Below, one piece after another: positions 13,001-25,584 of a stretch of 64,000 nucleotides of DNA (positions within the stretch are counted from its first letter, which is position 1; each line of letters begins with the position of its first letter). The notes beneath the pieces were generated by a model. The model did not search any database. It worked only from the letters and a program-made list of their open reading frames with translations, and was not told the DNA's origin. Source of the DNA: Dissophora ornata (taxonomy: Eukaryota; Mortierellomycota; Mortierellomycetes; Mortierellales; Mortierellaceae); assembly GCA_025201705.1 (NCBI GenBank), contig MU616576.1, positions 1 through 64,000 of the forward strand. Direction: 5' to 3'. A program made the position numbers and the translations under genes.

Positions 13001-15333
13001 ACTTAATTACTGTCAATCACTGTCATCATGACAATTTAGGCAATGATATCAAAAACGTTGAGCAGGAACTCGATATCATGCAGTTGGATTACGCGAAGGG
13101 CATGGTTCGAGGGCACGCCAAGTTGGATGACTACTTTCACCATGTGATCGCCCTCCTGCAGGATAAGGGAGCTCACAAGCAGGTCATCTCTGTCGCCAAG
13201 TTGGCGTTGTGCGACTTGCTAAATGTACATCATTTTACTAGACTGTTTCTTTGACAACACTGTCGAGTAGCATTTGCATGAATCTATCGCTAAGCTGGAT
13301 GCCTTGCTCATTTCAAATTCCTTTAAATCTAGAATACCAAGGTCCAGGTGACAGAAGCCCAAATCCGGACGCTACTGGCCTATATTTTCGTTGCAGCAAT
13401 GAATACTGGGGCCTATGAACAAGCGTTCAACGCCATGATGTTGATATCGAACGAAGCGGCGTAAGTTTAGCTCTTGTTATGATTTATCTACTATAAGAAT
13501 TCTGACGAATTATCTAACTTTAACCATTGGTTTCTACAGACGCAAGCACTTCTTGAAAGTGTTTGTGACTGAGATCTGTGCTAACGGCGATGGTGCAAAA
13601 CTAAGCCTATTCTCCTTCCAAGGACTCGAAGATGAAGTGGAGAAGTTGCTTATGTCGATCGCTGAGCAGGCAGACGTCCTCTCGGCATCTGATAGCTACC
13701 GAGTTCTTTATTCCTACTATGTATATAAGGGAGACTTCAGAAACGGTAATGGGAGCCCTTTGTTATGTTGCATGCCTATCATATCTTCAAGCGTAGACTG
13801 CTAACACACGTCATGTTCTGCAGCTGCCACGGTCATGTGCCAGTATGCTCGGAGACTGTGCGATGACTCGAACGATACAGAATCGGTCGTGGAACTGTTA
13901 GTCGAGGCGAGCAAGGCATACCTGGCAGCGATTAACGCACTCCATCTGGCTGCACCTCAGTACAACTGGGTTGCCATCCCCACTAAGGGCTCTGAGACTG
14001 ATGAAGTATGAGGACCAATTCAAAATAACGATTGTGCAGTGTTTTGAAGTCATATTTTAAGCGAGACTTCTAACAGCGCATTTGATTTTTCCGTTCCCTG
14101 CCTGATTAGCGATCGAAGAGGCGACGATTGAGCTCCTCCACAAGCGTATCAAGCAAACTTGAGATTGTCCAACTGACAGACATGAAGAAGGAATATGCCT
14201 TGACTGCGGCTAAACTACAGCTCGTAAGGGAGATTCCAAGTCACATCAAACCTGGTAAGTATTCATTGATCAGTGCTGTCAAAGAGTTCGATAAATGGCT
14301 TGTGATGTTGACCATGTGCGATGTAATTTTATCCTGCGCTTTCCTAGCGGCGTTAACAATGTGTGCACGGGATGCGGAAATCATGCTTGTTCGCCTCGGA
14401 TATTTCGACAAAGCTACATCGCTGGCCTTACTCTGGGAGCTAGATCTGGACGTTGTCTTTAACGCTCTGGTTGACAGATATCTTGACGCTTTGCGTTTTG
14501 AACAAGAGTATGTAGCAATCTTTCTTTGTGTAATTTTATAATGTGGACCGAGTTCTGATCCATGTCTCTGATTCTGGTCATGCTTTTATAGTGAGCTCCT
14601 TGGAGAGGACGGTCTGAAGGGTGCCAAGAGTACTCTTGTCGACAGAACGCGTTCTGCTTTGGCGCTGCAGACGTTGCAGAAGTACCTGGAGCTCCATGAT
14701 AATGCCTCTCTGAATTACAAGTATCGACTTGGTGTAACTGAGAGAATCCTGATGAGGAATCGGGATTTCTATGTACAGCCATGGTTGAAACAGCACTACC
14801 TTGTAAGATGCGAAGACATGTTTCTTTATTCTCAGTTTATGACAGCGACTGTAATGTGTTTGTGAACTAAGCTTTATGTGTCCTTCTTTAGACTCACAAT
14901 CCCGAGGATCTGATCCGCCTCTACTTGAAGTTCGGGGATCTGGAAACAGCGGCCAAGTTTGCATCTGTGGTTATTCACCAAGTACGCTTCTAACTTCCGC
15001 CTGATTTATGTTGATTCGTTTCGAGAGACGCTGACAACTCATTACTCCCTTTGTTTCTCTTAGGCCATTAAGAAGGACGAACTAGTGTCGCGGCACCCTA
15101 ACTCGCGCTGGCTCCCTTATTCACTACTGGATGAGATCTTTGAAGGCCTGAAAGAGCAGATTGAAGAGACACAGAGGAGGGCTGCGAGCAGGGATGTCAA
15201 GGCAGAGAAGCATGCGAAGGAACTGAAAGCTCTCAAATCGCAATTGGAAGAGGAGCTGCAACTGTATCTCGAGAATGTGGAGAACGAATCGAAGTTTGAA
15301 CTGGCGAAGCCAAAAGGGCGAGTCATTGGATAA
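10068..15333 (+). CDS. NUP160: Nucleoporin NUP160/Nup120 (Y-complex scaffold)
   Basis: A scaffold nucleoporin of the Nup107-160 (Y) complex, which coats the nuclear pore membrane. Eleven exons give 1451 residues, close to animal NUP160: 10068-10656, 10750-12939, 13040-13224, 13333-13460, 13540-13745, 13824-14005, 14110-14254, 14348-14507, 14592-14802, 14892-14981 and 15064-15333. The N-terminal third looks like the beta-propeller, including LLFALYQDRAIRVWSVG, the blade seen in NUP160. The rest is alpha-solenoid with no membrane segment. The C-terminus contains HPNSRWLPYSLLDEIFEGL followed by a charged coiled coil (about the last 65 residues). The donor at 12940 (GTATGA) is chosen because it restores phase and continuity; reading through gives a stop at 13031. 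The start codon lies at the beginning of the first conserved block. Confidence 0.85.
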
Positions 15334-15520
15334 TCGAGACCTCGAATAAAAACAAGATCGCAATGTATACATGCTGGGCTGACAGTTGTAGGAGATCGTT
15401 TTGCGACGAGCATGGCACAGGCCTCGGACTCGAATTGGGAATAAAGAATATGCCTCTTCGCCCATTGCTGTTTTACTCTTCAAGATAATATGACTATGGG
15501 TTTCTCTACTTCTATGAGAC

Positions 15521-18105
15521 TCATGCCCCCGGCGACGCACTCCGCTCCATACTTTTTGATCCGCTCAGCGGTGGAGATCTTAGCCCACCGTTCCAGGTGA
15601 TCGTCGATCCAATGAGACTGCCATTGATACTCAGGTGACCGTCTCGTTGCCGCACCCTGTTCATCATCACCTCGCGGTACTTGTCCGTCTTTGTGAACTT
15701 GGGGACAGAATCTGTTGACATCAGCCTAAAGATGTGCTCCTGGATCCTGTCAAATAGCGAGATGTGGATCAGCTCTCTCTGCGTTCCTCCGTTGGTCGTC
15801 CTCTCCCCGTTCTCCCCACCTAGCTCTTGCTGTTGCAATAATGCTGGAGATGACGGAGGCGGTAACTTCGTGGTCGGAGCTTCTGATGCAGTCGTAGTGG
15901 ATGGCGTTTCCATGTTCCGGACAACAGCCTGCATGTATGCCGTAATATCATGCCTCATCTGATGCGGAAGGTTTAATTCTCGAGGTGAGCCCGATACCAA
16001 GTATGTCTCATGGATCGCGAATGCCTGCGTACAGATTTGTTTCTCGAGCTCGCGCAGTGACGCCGGGTGCGGAGTATTCATCGCCAGTCCCCTTCCGCTC
16101 ACAGCTGCTGCACTTGTCACCGATAGTGACCCCGAAGGATCCTGTCCTTCTGAGAGCGACTGTGCATATGAGCGTGTGGAATTGATAAGCGTGTTGAATC
16201 TGTTCTTGTAATCGATAACCTCCAAATAAAACGCAAGGTTTTCTTCGCATATATTGTGCTTCAAAAACGCCCTGAACATCTCTTTCAAGGTCGCATTCGA
16301 AAGGATGAGGTTCAACCGTGTCGTGTTCGACGTTGTTGATTGGGTCGAGGAGCCCATGATTGGACCGCCGCCATTGATGTATCCATTTTTACCGCCAACA
16401 CCCCCTTCGCGCTGTCCCACAGAGTCCTTTCCAGAAGAAGAAGGGGCATACGACGATAGAGTGCCGGAATCGGACAGGATCTGAAATGCAGGGTCGTTGA
16501 GGATCTGTGAGAGTCGGCGGATGGGTTCATTGTTATTGTTCGACGAGAAGTCTTCGTTATAAGTCGTGGAACCCCCGAGGCTCGACTCGTCGGCAGAGCG
16601 GCGCTTCTCACGCGCGACGGAGATAGGGAGTCGTGGAATCGTATTGGAGGTGAGCTTGAATTGTGTGGAGAGTAGCAACTCAGGGTTGGAGTGGCCTGAC
16701 TTCGTGCTTGATTGACCTCGTTCTATCAAGCATCGCGGGGAACGCAGGGATTAGATCGTGTAAACTGAAGAGTGGCACATGCTCTTCGTTAGGGCCATGT
16801 AATTTTCCTTACCATCCATCCAGTCTGTATTGACGCTACTTCCGCGGCTGCGGACAAGACTCTCCCATCCAAGAACGGCCCTTCCAAGTTCTGTAAAGTG
16901 ATAAAGCGCTGAGTTGCCTGTCTTGAATAAGGTTAATCCATTCCTGTTCTCGTCCCCGACCTGTTCAATATATCGCGCCCTAATCATCTCCTGCGCAATA
17001 CGGGTCGCCTCCTCTTTACTGATCACTGACGTGTAGTCCAACAGCCAATCTACGGCGGCCTTTCCATAGAACGTATGCTTGTACATATCATAGTTGTGCT
17101 GCTGATCCTTGACCTCAATTCCATTAAACCGGTCAATATTCGCCTGAACCCGATCTCTCCCGGGGCTCGATGTCAAAGGTGAAGTATCTCCATTGGAAGA
17201 ATCTGATGACCGAATGAGCACATTAGGTCGTTGCCCCGCAAATCGTTTGGAAATGATATCAACAGCCTTTTGGTTCAACACAATCGCATCCTCGTCTTCG
17301 GTGCGTTCCAGAAACAAGATCCTCGGTGTCGCATTTGCTGTGATATGTCGAGTCTCCTCAATTGACAGCGAGTTCCGATGGACAAACTTTTCGACAATGT
17401 GTGCGCCTTTCCCCGTAATTTGATAGACTCCCTTGTTCTGAAATTCACGTTTGCCTGGATCTGAGGCACTTTCGAATAAACGAGCGTCCATAAATGTCTG
17501 ACAGAGGTTCTTGGCCATGTCGCGCGATAATGAGAATTGAGTGGTCACGACTCGAGTGATGATCCGAGTGGGGTCTTTTGGGTCGGCATCGTGGTTTGCC
17601 TGGATGAATTGGAGACCCCCGAGATTAGAGATGGCGTCTTCAGCAATGAAACTGTTGGGATAGCTCCTGAGGAATATCTTGTGGTTTTCGATCGGGAGTG
17701 ATATCATCAGCGTCGAAAACAGATCAAAGATGTTCTAGCAGTAGTGGGTATAAAAAAACAAAGCATTTCTTAGTTTCCACTCTACTCAAAAGTAGTCATT
17801 CCCTTAGCTTGGAGCTGACTGTGGTCTCTCCTCGTCAGCGAAGAATGCGTTGGTGGTCGAGCCTATTGCTGCATCAACAGCTCCTTTCAGACATGCCATG
17901 CAGCAAAAAACCATGCAAGGCACCTAAAACCACATGTTGGAAGGGGTGCATGATCCTTGCTGAACTGGGTTTTCGTCTTGCATGGATCCGACAAAAAAAA
18001 ATTGATCTTGTTCGGAAGCCAGCGCATTCATTTAAGCGCAGTGATGCAGATAAACATATCATAACTCACCTTTGCAAAGGCGCGACCAGACGTTGTTGTT
18101 TTCAT
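15521..18105 (-). CDS. DEP-DEP-RGS regulator of G-protein signalling (Sst2/FlbA type)
   Basis: A GTPase-activating protein for heterotrimeric G-alpha subunits, like yeast Sst2 and Aspergillus FlbA. Exons 18105-18070, 17734-16813 and 16722-15521 give 719 residues. The 12-residue first exon (MKTTTSGRAFAK) is inferred from an ATG, a GTGAGT donor and in-phase joining to NIFDLFSTLMISLP, which continues the first DEP domain (about residues 13-100). A second DEP lies at about 230-300 (YGKAAVDWLLDY). The RGS domain starts near 454 (LKEMFRAFLKHNICEENLAFYLEV) and ends near 670. It is interrupted by a low-complexity loop of about 100 residues rich in Thr, Ser and Gly. The first intron is 335 bp. Sst2 is induced by mating signalling; no regulatory site is visible here. 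Confidence 0.85.
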
Positions 18106-18518
18106 GCTGAACGCGGGGGCACAGCACGATTAATGTAGTGGAAAAAAAATGTATCGGAACAAGAAGAACACCAAGGAGTGATCCAGACAGGACCAAGCTT
18201 TTATAACTTGTACCTTTGTCTTGCAGGAAAGAGAAAGGAACAGCAACTTTGGTCAGCTTATTATTCGTTTCATTAACTTCTTTCTTTCTCATCACTTCAT
18301 TTCCTTTTGTTTTCCTGTCCTCGTCCCTTAAGTCCCCCCTTTCAACTTTCTTTCCACGATCCAGGAGAGAGTAGCGAATGCAGGCCGGAGAGGACATAAA
18401 TATAAATCATACTCTGGAAAGGAGGCGTACAATCCAAAAGGATTTCTGTCAGCAGGGCATGGAGATTTCAAGGCAGGAAATGTAACCAAAACGCCAAAGC
18501 AAGCCATATCCTCAAGCT

Positions 18519-19091
18519 TCATCCTCCATGATAGAGATCTTTCCGCCGGCAGTTTTTACGGTCATTGGCTCGTGTGAAGGAATGATTCAATGCCCACTGT
18601 GTCACGGTTGGACAGGGGTAGGTGGGAGGTATACACTCTCTAGTTGCGCAATGAAGAACAATAGCTTTAAGCTTGAGGATATAACCCCACATACGGGCAG
18701 CAAGATAAAAGGAGGTGAATCCGCATGCACAATTCAGTTCAAAAAGAATAGGGACACCGCAAACGGAACGATAAACAATCGAGGAGACAGGGTGGAAAGG
18801 CCCAGACATCGAGACGAGATATAGAGTAATAATGAAGTGAGCCAGAATTACCACGGTAATAACATCGAGGAAGAGAGGGAAGGAGCTTACAAGAGCACGA
18901 GAGATACCAAGGGGTGCAATAGTGAAATTGAATAGAAAGGTGCAAGTTGGTCGAAACAGGAATGTAATCCAAGCGTTCTCGCTAGTACTGTTTTCTAGTC
19001 CGAAACAGCGCGACAGGAACGCGAATAATGTTTTAAGAGCAATTGACCGCGCATACCGAAAAAAAAAAAAGGAAAGGAAAGGAAAACACAC
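18519..19091 (-). CDS. Possible small multi-pass membrane protein, gene model unresolved
   Basis: A 190-codon open frame with two strong hydrophobic stretches (PLFLDVITVVILAHFIITLY and VPILFELNCACGFTSFYLA). A second minus-strand frame downstream (18522-18328) carries LCPLRPAFATLSWIV. Upstream, 19179-19100 encodes a hydrophilic segment beginning MSKRNREKALRAEEPNAELL that could be an N-terminal exon. The arrangement recalls fungal four-helix MARVEL-like proteins, but I could not join the pieces with consistent phases. A minus-strand CT-rich block at 19500-19830 would suit its promoter. It may instead be non-coding sequence upstream of the RGS gene. Confidence 0.25.
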   Translation of the reverse strand: MCFPFLSFFFFRYARSIALKTLFAFLSRCFGLENSTSENAWITFLFRPTCTFLFNFTIAPLGISRALVSSFPLFLDVITVVILAHFIITLYLVSMSGPFHPVSSIVYRSVCGVPILFELNCACGFTSFYLAARMWGYILKLKAIVLHCATRECIPPTYPCPTVTQWALNHSFTRANDRKNCRRKDLYHGG

Positions 19092-19499
19092 TCAAGGTTA
19101 TGTCGCTGAAAGCAAACAGTAGTTCTGCATTCGGCTCTTCGGCCCTGAGAGCTTTTTCTCTGTTTCTTTTGCTCATTTTGAGAAGAAGACGGATGGATAA
19201 CTCCTCTCCAGCCAAGAGTGAGTATTGTTGGTTGCTCTCTTAATTGCTCCGCGCGAAGGTTGCGGGCAGTCATACAGTAATTTCCATTTTACCTATTTTT
19301 CGTCGCCCTGAGTTATGCACAAACAGCCCACTACAGAATAAGGCTGATCAACACTCGGAAAGGGAATGCACAAAAGTAAATGCAATGCGTCAATGGAGGA
19401 TGACTCGAGCAGGTCAGCTCTATAGGTGTGAATAACTACGGATGCTAGAGCAGTCTACGCGGAGTGGGTAGGTAGTAGGTGTGAAGCGGAAGCAGTGCC

Positions 19500-19830
19500 T
19501 TAGACAGCAAAAGGAAACAAACCGCTAGAGCGATGGTGGGAAGGAGACAGGAAAAGAGGAGAGAGAGAGAGAGAGAGGAATGAAAGAGCGAAAGTGAAAG
19601 AAGGCAGGTGAGTGGGAGGGAGACAAAGATGAGAGATAACGAGAGCGCGAGAGCGCGAGAGGAAAAAAGCCAAGGGCATTAAGTGGACTCCGAAATGCAT
19701 AATATGGGATATACAGGACAAAGGAACGGACAATGATCTCGTGTCTACTTTTTCTTCTTTACACTCCTCGCTGCAGGAGAGCGCCTTGTCAGTGTGGTCA
19801 ATAGCTCGCTGCGTACTCGTACTGTCCACC
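19500..19830 (-). promoter_or_regulatory. CT-rich promoter-like block (minus strand)
   Basis: Read on the minus strand this is almost entirely pyrimidine, with (CT)n runs at about 19556-19580. It matches the blocks found before other genes here. It points to a minus-strand transcript starting near 19500 and leading toward the hydrophobic frame or the RGS gene. Confidence 0.3.
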
Positions 19831-20403
19831 TGTTCACTGCCCCTGAGTTTTTTTTCACTTTAATACATTTCCATGCTTGGATACGATTGGGTGGTCTCCA
19901 TAACCCCCACCCCTAATCTAGCGCCAACTGGGGAAGATTCACCACTGTGCTGCTGTCAGAAGCGCATCCTGCTCGTCCTTTTAGACGCTGGGCCTATTCA
20001 AACACAAAAAACAACGAAAGTGCCCAATCCAACATAGGTGTCTCCCATGAAGTCCACCTCCGTTGCTGTTCTTCGAATCACGCCTTGCGCTTCCAGGTAC
20101 CGGCGTGTCGCTCCGCTCAAAATGCACAACGCGACTTGTCACAACGCGAGCTTTCAATTCCGTTTTTAAAACTCCTCTGCGCCGACTTCCACGACGTATT
20201 TCTAATCCCTAGTCACGTGCGATTTCTCTCCAGAAGGCAACAGATGGATGCCATCATCATCGTTCTTCAACGTCTCTTTCAAGCTATTGCATCATCTCCA
20301 AGACGCGACACCTGGTCACCAGTAACGATACAAGTTTAACACCGTAACACAAACCCACTCATACTCCGGAATTGGGACTCATCTCACTGCACACATCTCT
20401 GGA

Positions 20404-23400
20404 ATGACCCCATCATCTTCGAGGGGACTCCACAGGGTCGCGTTCTGGACCGTGACTCTGTGGGCCGTAGTGCTCGCCTACGTCGCCACCACGGTCATGG
20501 CACTCGACGAGGCTCAGGCTGGAATTATGGACTGGTATGCCGAATCAAACATCAATTGTATGCTCATGCTGCCCTAATACGCTACCTCGCACCAAAGACC
20601 CCCAACTAACGATCCGTCACTATTTTCATTGAACGTAAATTATCAGGCACCACAAGTGGATCGGCACGCCTCACATGTCTGCAGCTCCGCGTACTGTCCG
20701 AGGATCGAATACAATTTATGTTGCCACGGATAAGAATGTTGTAGCTGCGATCAGGGCAAAGTCCGGCGAGTTGGTATGGCGCCAGGTACTCCGTGAGGAT
20801 GAGCCCGTTCACGATCTACGCGCTATCTCAGGAAGTAAGTCCTTTGCTATGATGGATCTATTATCGTCAATCGGCATGGTCGTTTTCTTTTTTTTTTTCG
20901 CGTGCACTGGCTAATGCCACTGATCCGTATTATTGTTGCTTTATTGTACACATCGTAGATCTTCTCACGCTCACTGGATCAAAGGAGTTTCACAGTCGAC
21001 TTTTGGATGCCAAGACGGGACAAGTTCTTTGGGACTTTTCACCAGCTGGCGAGGGCATCGTCCCCGGATCGGCCTTTGGCCAGGCTGTCACCGTCACCTC
21101 CGAGGACTCGAATCTGATCATCATGAACCAAGGCGCCCATGTCCGAAAAGTCAGTGCCAAGGCAGGAACGGAGCTGTGGCACTGGAGCGCAGAAGAAGGC
21201 TCGCCCACTACCTACTTCTCAGTCTTGGAGTCCAAGGGCTTTGGTGATAATAATGATGTTGTCTATGTCTTGGGACTCCAGCGCGGTATTGCCGCATTCT
21301 CGCTCGAGGTTGTTGCATTGAATTCGATCACTGGAAAGGTCATCAAGACCTTTAACATCAAATCTAATATTGCCGCCTTCGAAGATACCATGACTTTGGG
21401 TGGTGGATCGACTGGCAAGCCTGGATATATCGTGTGGCTGGAGCAAGATCACTTGAAGGTTTTGACCCTTGGAGGCGATAAGGCTACGCAGTCAACCTTG
21501 AAGGTATGATCTGTACCTTACAGAAGTTCTGATACAAAGTACGTAATGCGCTGGAGAATAACACCTCCCTCACAATCTCGCTGTTCTCTCTAATAGAGCA
21601 TTCTTTCTGAGATCCCAAGTTTCGAAGAGCTGGTTTCCAAGCTGGAGTTGGTTGACGTCGGATTGCCAGATGGTCACACCAAGTTCATTCTCAGTGGAAC
21701 TGTCGGTGAATACAACGACGCAAAGAGCGGTGGTCTTTTGGAGATCAATGAAAAATCAGGAAAGTTTGTAGTCCTGAATGATTTCGGCGAGCGCACTGGA
21801 TTCTCGACATATTCGGCGACAACCAAACCCGGCACCGACGAGGTTGTTGTCTTGAGAGCCTTCCGTGAGGACTCTGACACTGGAGGCTTGGAGCTGTTCG
21901 ATGTCACCGAGGATCAGGTCACTCTTCAAGAGATCATCCCTCTCGAATATGAAAAGTACTCTCATTTTACATTCGCATCTTTGGAGCTGTACTCCAAAGG
22001 CCAGGGTATTCAGACTCGCATCTACTTTTCCACAATGGACGGATCCTTCCACGCTTACTCGGATGTTGAGTCTGAGCGCTGGTACCGTGAGGAGTCGTTA
22101 GCTTATGCCAGGGATGTGGAATTCGTCGACCTGCCTGAGCGCAAACTCTGGACCCAAGATGTCAACGAAGCGGGACAGGTCAAGGAGGATAGAAGCCTGA
22201 CGATTGTCGGGCGCTACGTTGAGCGTCTATCCTCGCACATTGCTCAGTTGAAGGGGTTGCCAGGCTTCATCTTGTCTTACGCCAACCCTTCTTCCTTGTT
22301 CAGCAAGGCTCCTGTCGCCACTGAATATTCAGAAGTTCAGATTGGCGCCCCCAACAGGACCGTGGAGCCCCTGTACCGTGACCAGTTTGGGCTCCGCAAG
22401 CTCTTGATCTTTAGCACGGATAAGGGCAAACTTGTCGCAGTCGACTCTGGAAACAAGGGTCAGATCGTTTGGAGCCGTTACTACCCTTGGGGTCACGATA
22501 TCAAGAACATCGTTATTGTCCGCCACGCGAACGTCCGCCTTCCTCCTATCCTCGCCGTGATCGCCCAGACCATTGATGGTGGCGTAAGTACTCGTCCGCT
22601 GGCATTTAGTTCTTAACTCGATAGATTCTGTCTGCATATTAACGTTGTGAGCTCGGCCCTTTATTTGCTTCGGTTAAATAGCGCAATAAGGTCATTCGCA
22701 CGTATCGTCTAAATGCCCTTACCGGAGAAGACTTCCAGTCAGGCAACTTTTTTTTCCCTGCCTCAGCTTGGATTCCTGCCGGATATTTGGGTGCCTTCAA
22801 GCTACCTTTGGAGGAACCTGATGAGAAGACTCAGGTCCTGTGCCTTGTCGACGACCGTATGCACATCACAACCTTCCCCAGCACAGATGTTGTCCTGGAG
22901 GCGTTCAAGGTGTTTTCGGATGACTTCTATTTCATGTTGAATAACAAGGTCGGTGCGAAGCAACTCAAGGGCTACAAAGCCATCGTTTCTGCAAATACGG
23001 AACGCATGGATGTCGAACCAACATGGACAGTCCCTTTCCCAGAGGGCGAAGAGATCGCGGCTTTTGCGGAGAGACCTTCGTACGAGATTATGGCCTCATT
23101 GGGTCGCGTGCTCGGTGATCGCGGAGTCCTCTACAAGTACCAGAACCCCAACTTTGCGACAGTAATCACAATCAACAGGAAGCCCAAGCAAGGTTCCGCG
23201 CCCTACTTGACTGTGTACTTGGTTGACGTTGTCAAGGGTAGCATTTTGTACCAGGCGACTCACGAGAATGTAGGACTGAACCAGCCCATCCTTGCGACTC
23301 AGTACGAGAACAATGTCGTGTACACTTTCTGGTCTGAGGGTGAGACGTCGACCTCTGCAAAGGGATTCCAGGTCGCCTCACTGGAGTTGTATGAGAGCAA

Positions 23401-24038
23401 AGTCCGCAATCAGCGCACCAAGAGTGACACTTTCTCCTCCTTCTCGACCGAGCGTCCTCATGTCATGGCCCAGTCCTTCCCCTTCCCTCATTCTGCAATT
23501 GCCATCGGTGTTACTTCCACTAAGGCTGGCATTTCTGCCAAAGATATCCTCTTTGGCTTGTCTCGCCAGTCCGTCATGGCACTCAACAGGCGTTTCCTCG
23601 ACCCTCGTCGCCCCACTAGCGCCCCTACTGCGATGGAGAAGGAAGAGATGTTGATTCCTTACTCAGCGATTACGGACGACCCAAGACTCTTCCTGTCGTA
23701 TAGCCTTGAAGTTGCGGGTGTGAAGAAGATTGCGACGGCACCAACGTTATTGGAATCAACGACGGTTGTTGTCGCGTACGGACAGGATGTGTTTGTGACC
23801 CGCCATGCGCCCTCAAAGACATTTGATATCCTTAACGAGGACTTTTCAAAGTCGCAGTTGATGCTGACAATTGTGGTGTTGGCCGTTGTGCTGTTTGTCA
23901 CGGCTCCAATGGTAAGTCCTATTTTTTTTATATTTCTTTTACCGTGCTAATTCAGTCTTGATATTAATGCTCATTGCTTGTTTACTATTTGCGATCTTGT
24001 AGGTGCAAAAGAAGATGCTCAAGGAACTGTGGTATTAG
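20404..24038 (+). CDS. EMC1: ER membrane protein complex subunit 1 (EMC1)
   Basis: The large luminal subunit of the EMC insertase, which helps insert tail-anchored and multi-pass proteins into the ER. Exons 20404-20534, 20647-20834, 20959-21503, 21597-22583, 22682-23911 and 24003-24038 give 1038 residues (animal EMC1 is about 990). A cleavable signal sequence covers about residues 1-37. It is followed by a PQQ-like beta-propeller start (IYVATDKNVVAAIRAKSGEL), the usual EMC1 opening. A single membrane helix (LMLTIVVLAVVLFVTAPM) sits at the C-terminus and is followed by a short basic tail ending KELWY, comparable to the RAWR-type ends of other EMC1 proteins. The last exon encodes only 11 residues plus the stop and is easily missed. 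The body is mostly propeller and DUF1620-type sequence. Confidence 0.9.
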
Positions 24039-24856
24039 GTGCGGACAGACTAGGAGAAAGATGTTTACAAAAAAAAAAAAAGAGGAATATCTGCGTTAAA
24101 TAGAGAAATAAAAGCCCTTAAAAATGTACGCGATGACATATGACCGCGTCAGAAATGAAAGTAGCACCCACAAACCCTCTCTTACTCTCACTCACTCTCA
24201 CTCTCACAATGGGTGCATAAAACAACCTCTTGTCAGGCTACTTCATCATCGCTCTGAAACGCCTCCTCACCGACAAGCAGACATTTGACACGCTCTTACC
24301 TCGACTTCTCGGCTAATTCAACCCGATAACGAACATCGCTTTGACCTCGGTCTCCACACCAGTCTCGGTACTTTGCGAGTCAACACCCTTACCAGAGCTA
24401 TAATAGCGATATTCGATGATTAATTAGTTGAAGTAGGATCTGTATAGTAAGTAAGGATTGCAGTGATGGGCGAGGGTAAAAGCGGGAAGCCTCTCATCAA
24501 CGATGCATCTGTAGACATCTCACACATTAGTATAATAAAGACCGATTTCAACGCCCTTGGCCGATTTCTTTACTGAAGCGGTGACATTAACAGGTCGATT
24601 TAGGAATGCACACCAGCTGATACCACTACATTTTGAGATGATCCGTTGTTCTGGCGGACGGACCAGTTCAAATTTGGACTGGGGTTTCCCCGCATGGCTG
24701 CCCAAAGGTGCTATTAGTTCCGGCTGATACGAAGACTCTTTCGTCGTGGTATCTGTTGGGGCGAGGCTGCAGTAGGTACGGGACGTGCATCGTGCGCTTC
24801 ATCTTGATTTGCTTTGCATTTTCTGGAAGAAGTAGCTTGGTTCTGTTGCGTGTTGT
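24039..24856. other. Intergenic region, no gene recognised
   Basis: It begins with the EMC1 3' end (an A-run at 24069-24080 and AATAAA at 24106). A short CTCACT repeat lies at 24180-24205. The right part borders the Gypsy relic and may be decayed element sequence, but no LTR could be recognised. Confidence 0.4.
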
Positions 24857-25510
24857 CTATTTGGACGTGTTGATCATTCTTCGGACTCCTTCCCGTTCTG
24901 TGAGATGGTATTCTGGTTCCCAGGAGTTCTCGCTGAGAGTGTAGCCTTTCCATTTGATCCGATATTCCCACCTCCCGTCTCCGGAGAGGTCGACACGGTG
25001 GTCAAGGACTTTCTCCACTTCAAAGATACTAAGGTTCTCAAAACCATGGAGTACTAACTTCAGCCGGGATGGAGCAAAACGACGTCTGAGCAATGTTCCG
25101 GTACCATCTTTCAATTCGCATGCTACACCTGCGTTGCGGCGTACGACAGTGTACGGGATTTCATATCGTGGGCTGAATTTGTCTCCCACGATTAGATCGA
25201 GCGTCAAGACTTTGGCGCTATCTCGTAAGGAGTTGGGTAAAACGGCGATATTGAACCGTTGGATCATTCATTATTGCGTAGCTTGAGCTTTGAGACTGAT
25301 GGCTGGGAAAACAGTTTCGGTCATGTATCTCAAGCGTCTAATGGGCTCATCGTGGGACATTAGATGATTCTTGTGGTTGTTGCTGAGTATACTGTGTAGG
25401 GATGGATGAACAGGATGCAACGCTGGAGAGAACCGATGACCTATGATGGTGGTGGTGATGATGATGAGGGCGCCATCAGGTATGGTTGTATGGTTTTCTA
25501 TATTCTCCAT
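24857..25510 (-). mobile_element. Ty3/Gypsy chromovirus integrase C-terminus relic
   Basis: The 136-codon frame 25267-24857 carries the end of a retrotransposon integrase (DKFSPRYEIPYTVVRR, then FAPSRLKLV). A chromodomain follows (FEVEKVLDHR...WEYRIKWKGYT...NSWEPEYHL). This order, integrase C-terminal beta-barrel then chromodomain, is typical of chromoviruses. The upstream frame 25510-25274 ends YMTETVFPAISLKAQATQ, the preceding part of the same polyprotein. Consecutive TAA and TGA codons (25273-25268) in the same frame separate the two. Reverse transcriptase, protease and LTRs are not visible, so this is an inactive fragment. It abuts the truncated end of the LRR pseudogene. Confidence 0.8.
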
Positions 25511-25584
25511 GGGTGTTGTTCATCATGTCATCTTGAATCCACATTTTCTTCACTTGGCTGACGGTTGCTAGTAATGCTGCTCTG

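Larger units (their letters stand above)
18106..20403. other. Divergent intergenic region between the RGS gene and EMC1
   Basis: About 2.3 kb between two divergent starts. It holds one long hydrophobic open frame on the minus strand (18519-19091, listed separately) and a minus-strand CT-rich block at 19500-19830. The right 500 bases are C-rich and probably contain the EMC1 promoter. Nothing else was recognised. Part may be a long 5' untranslated region of the RGS gene. Confidence 0.4.

Noticed and set aside
19556..19580. GA/CT microsatellite as a possible CRISPR-like or regulatory array
   Set aside because: A simple dinucleotide repeat with no spacer structure; typical of the pyrimidine-rich promoters here.
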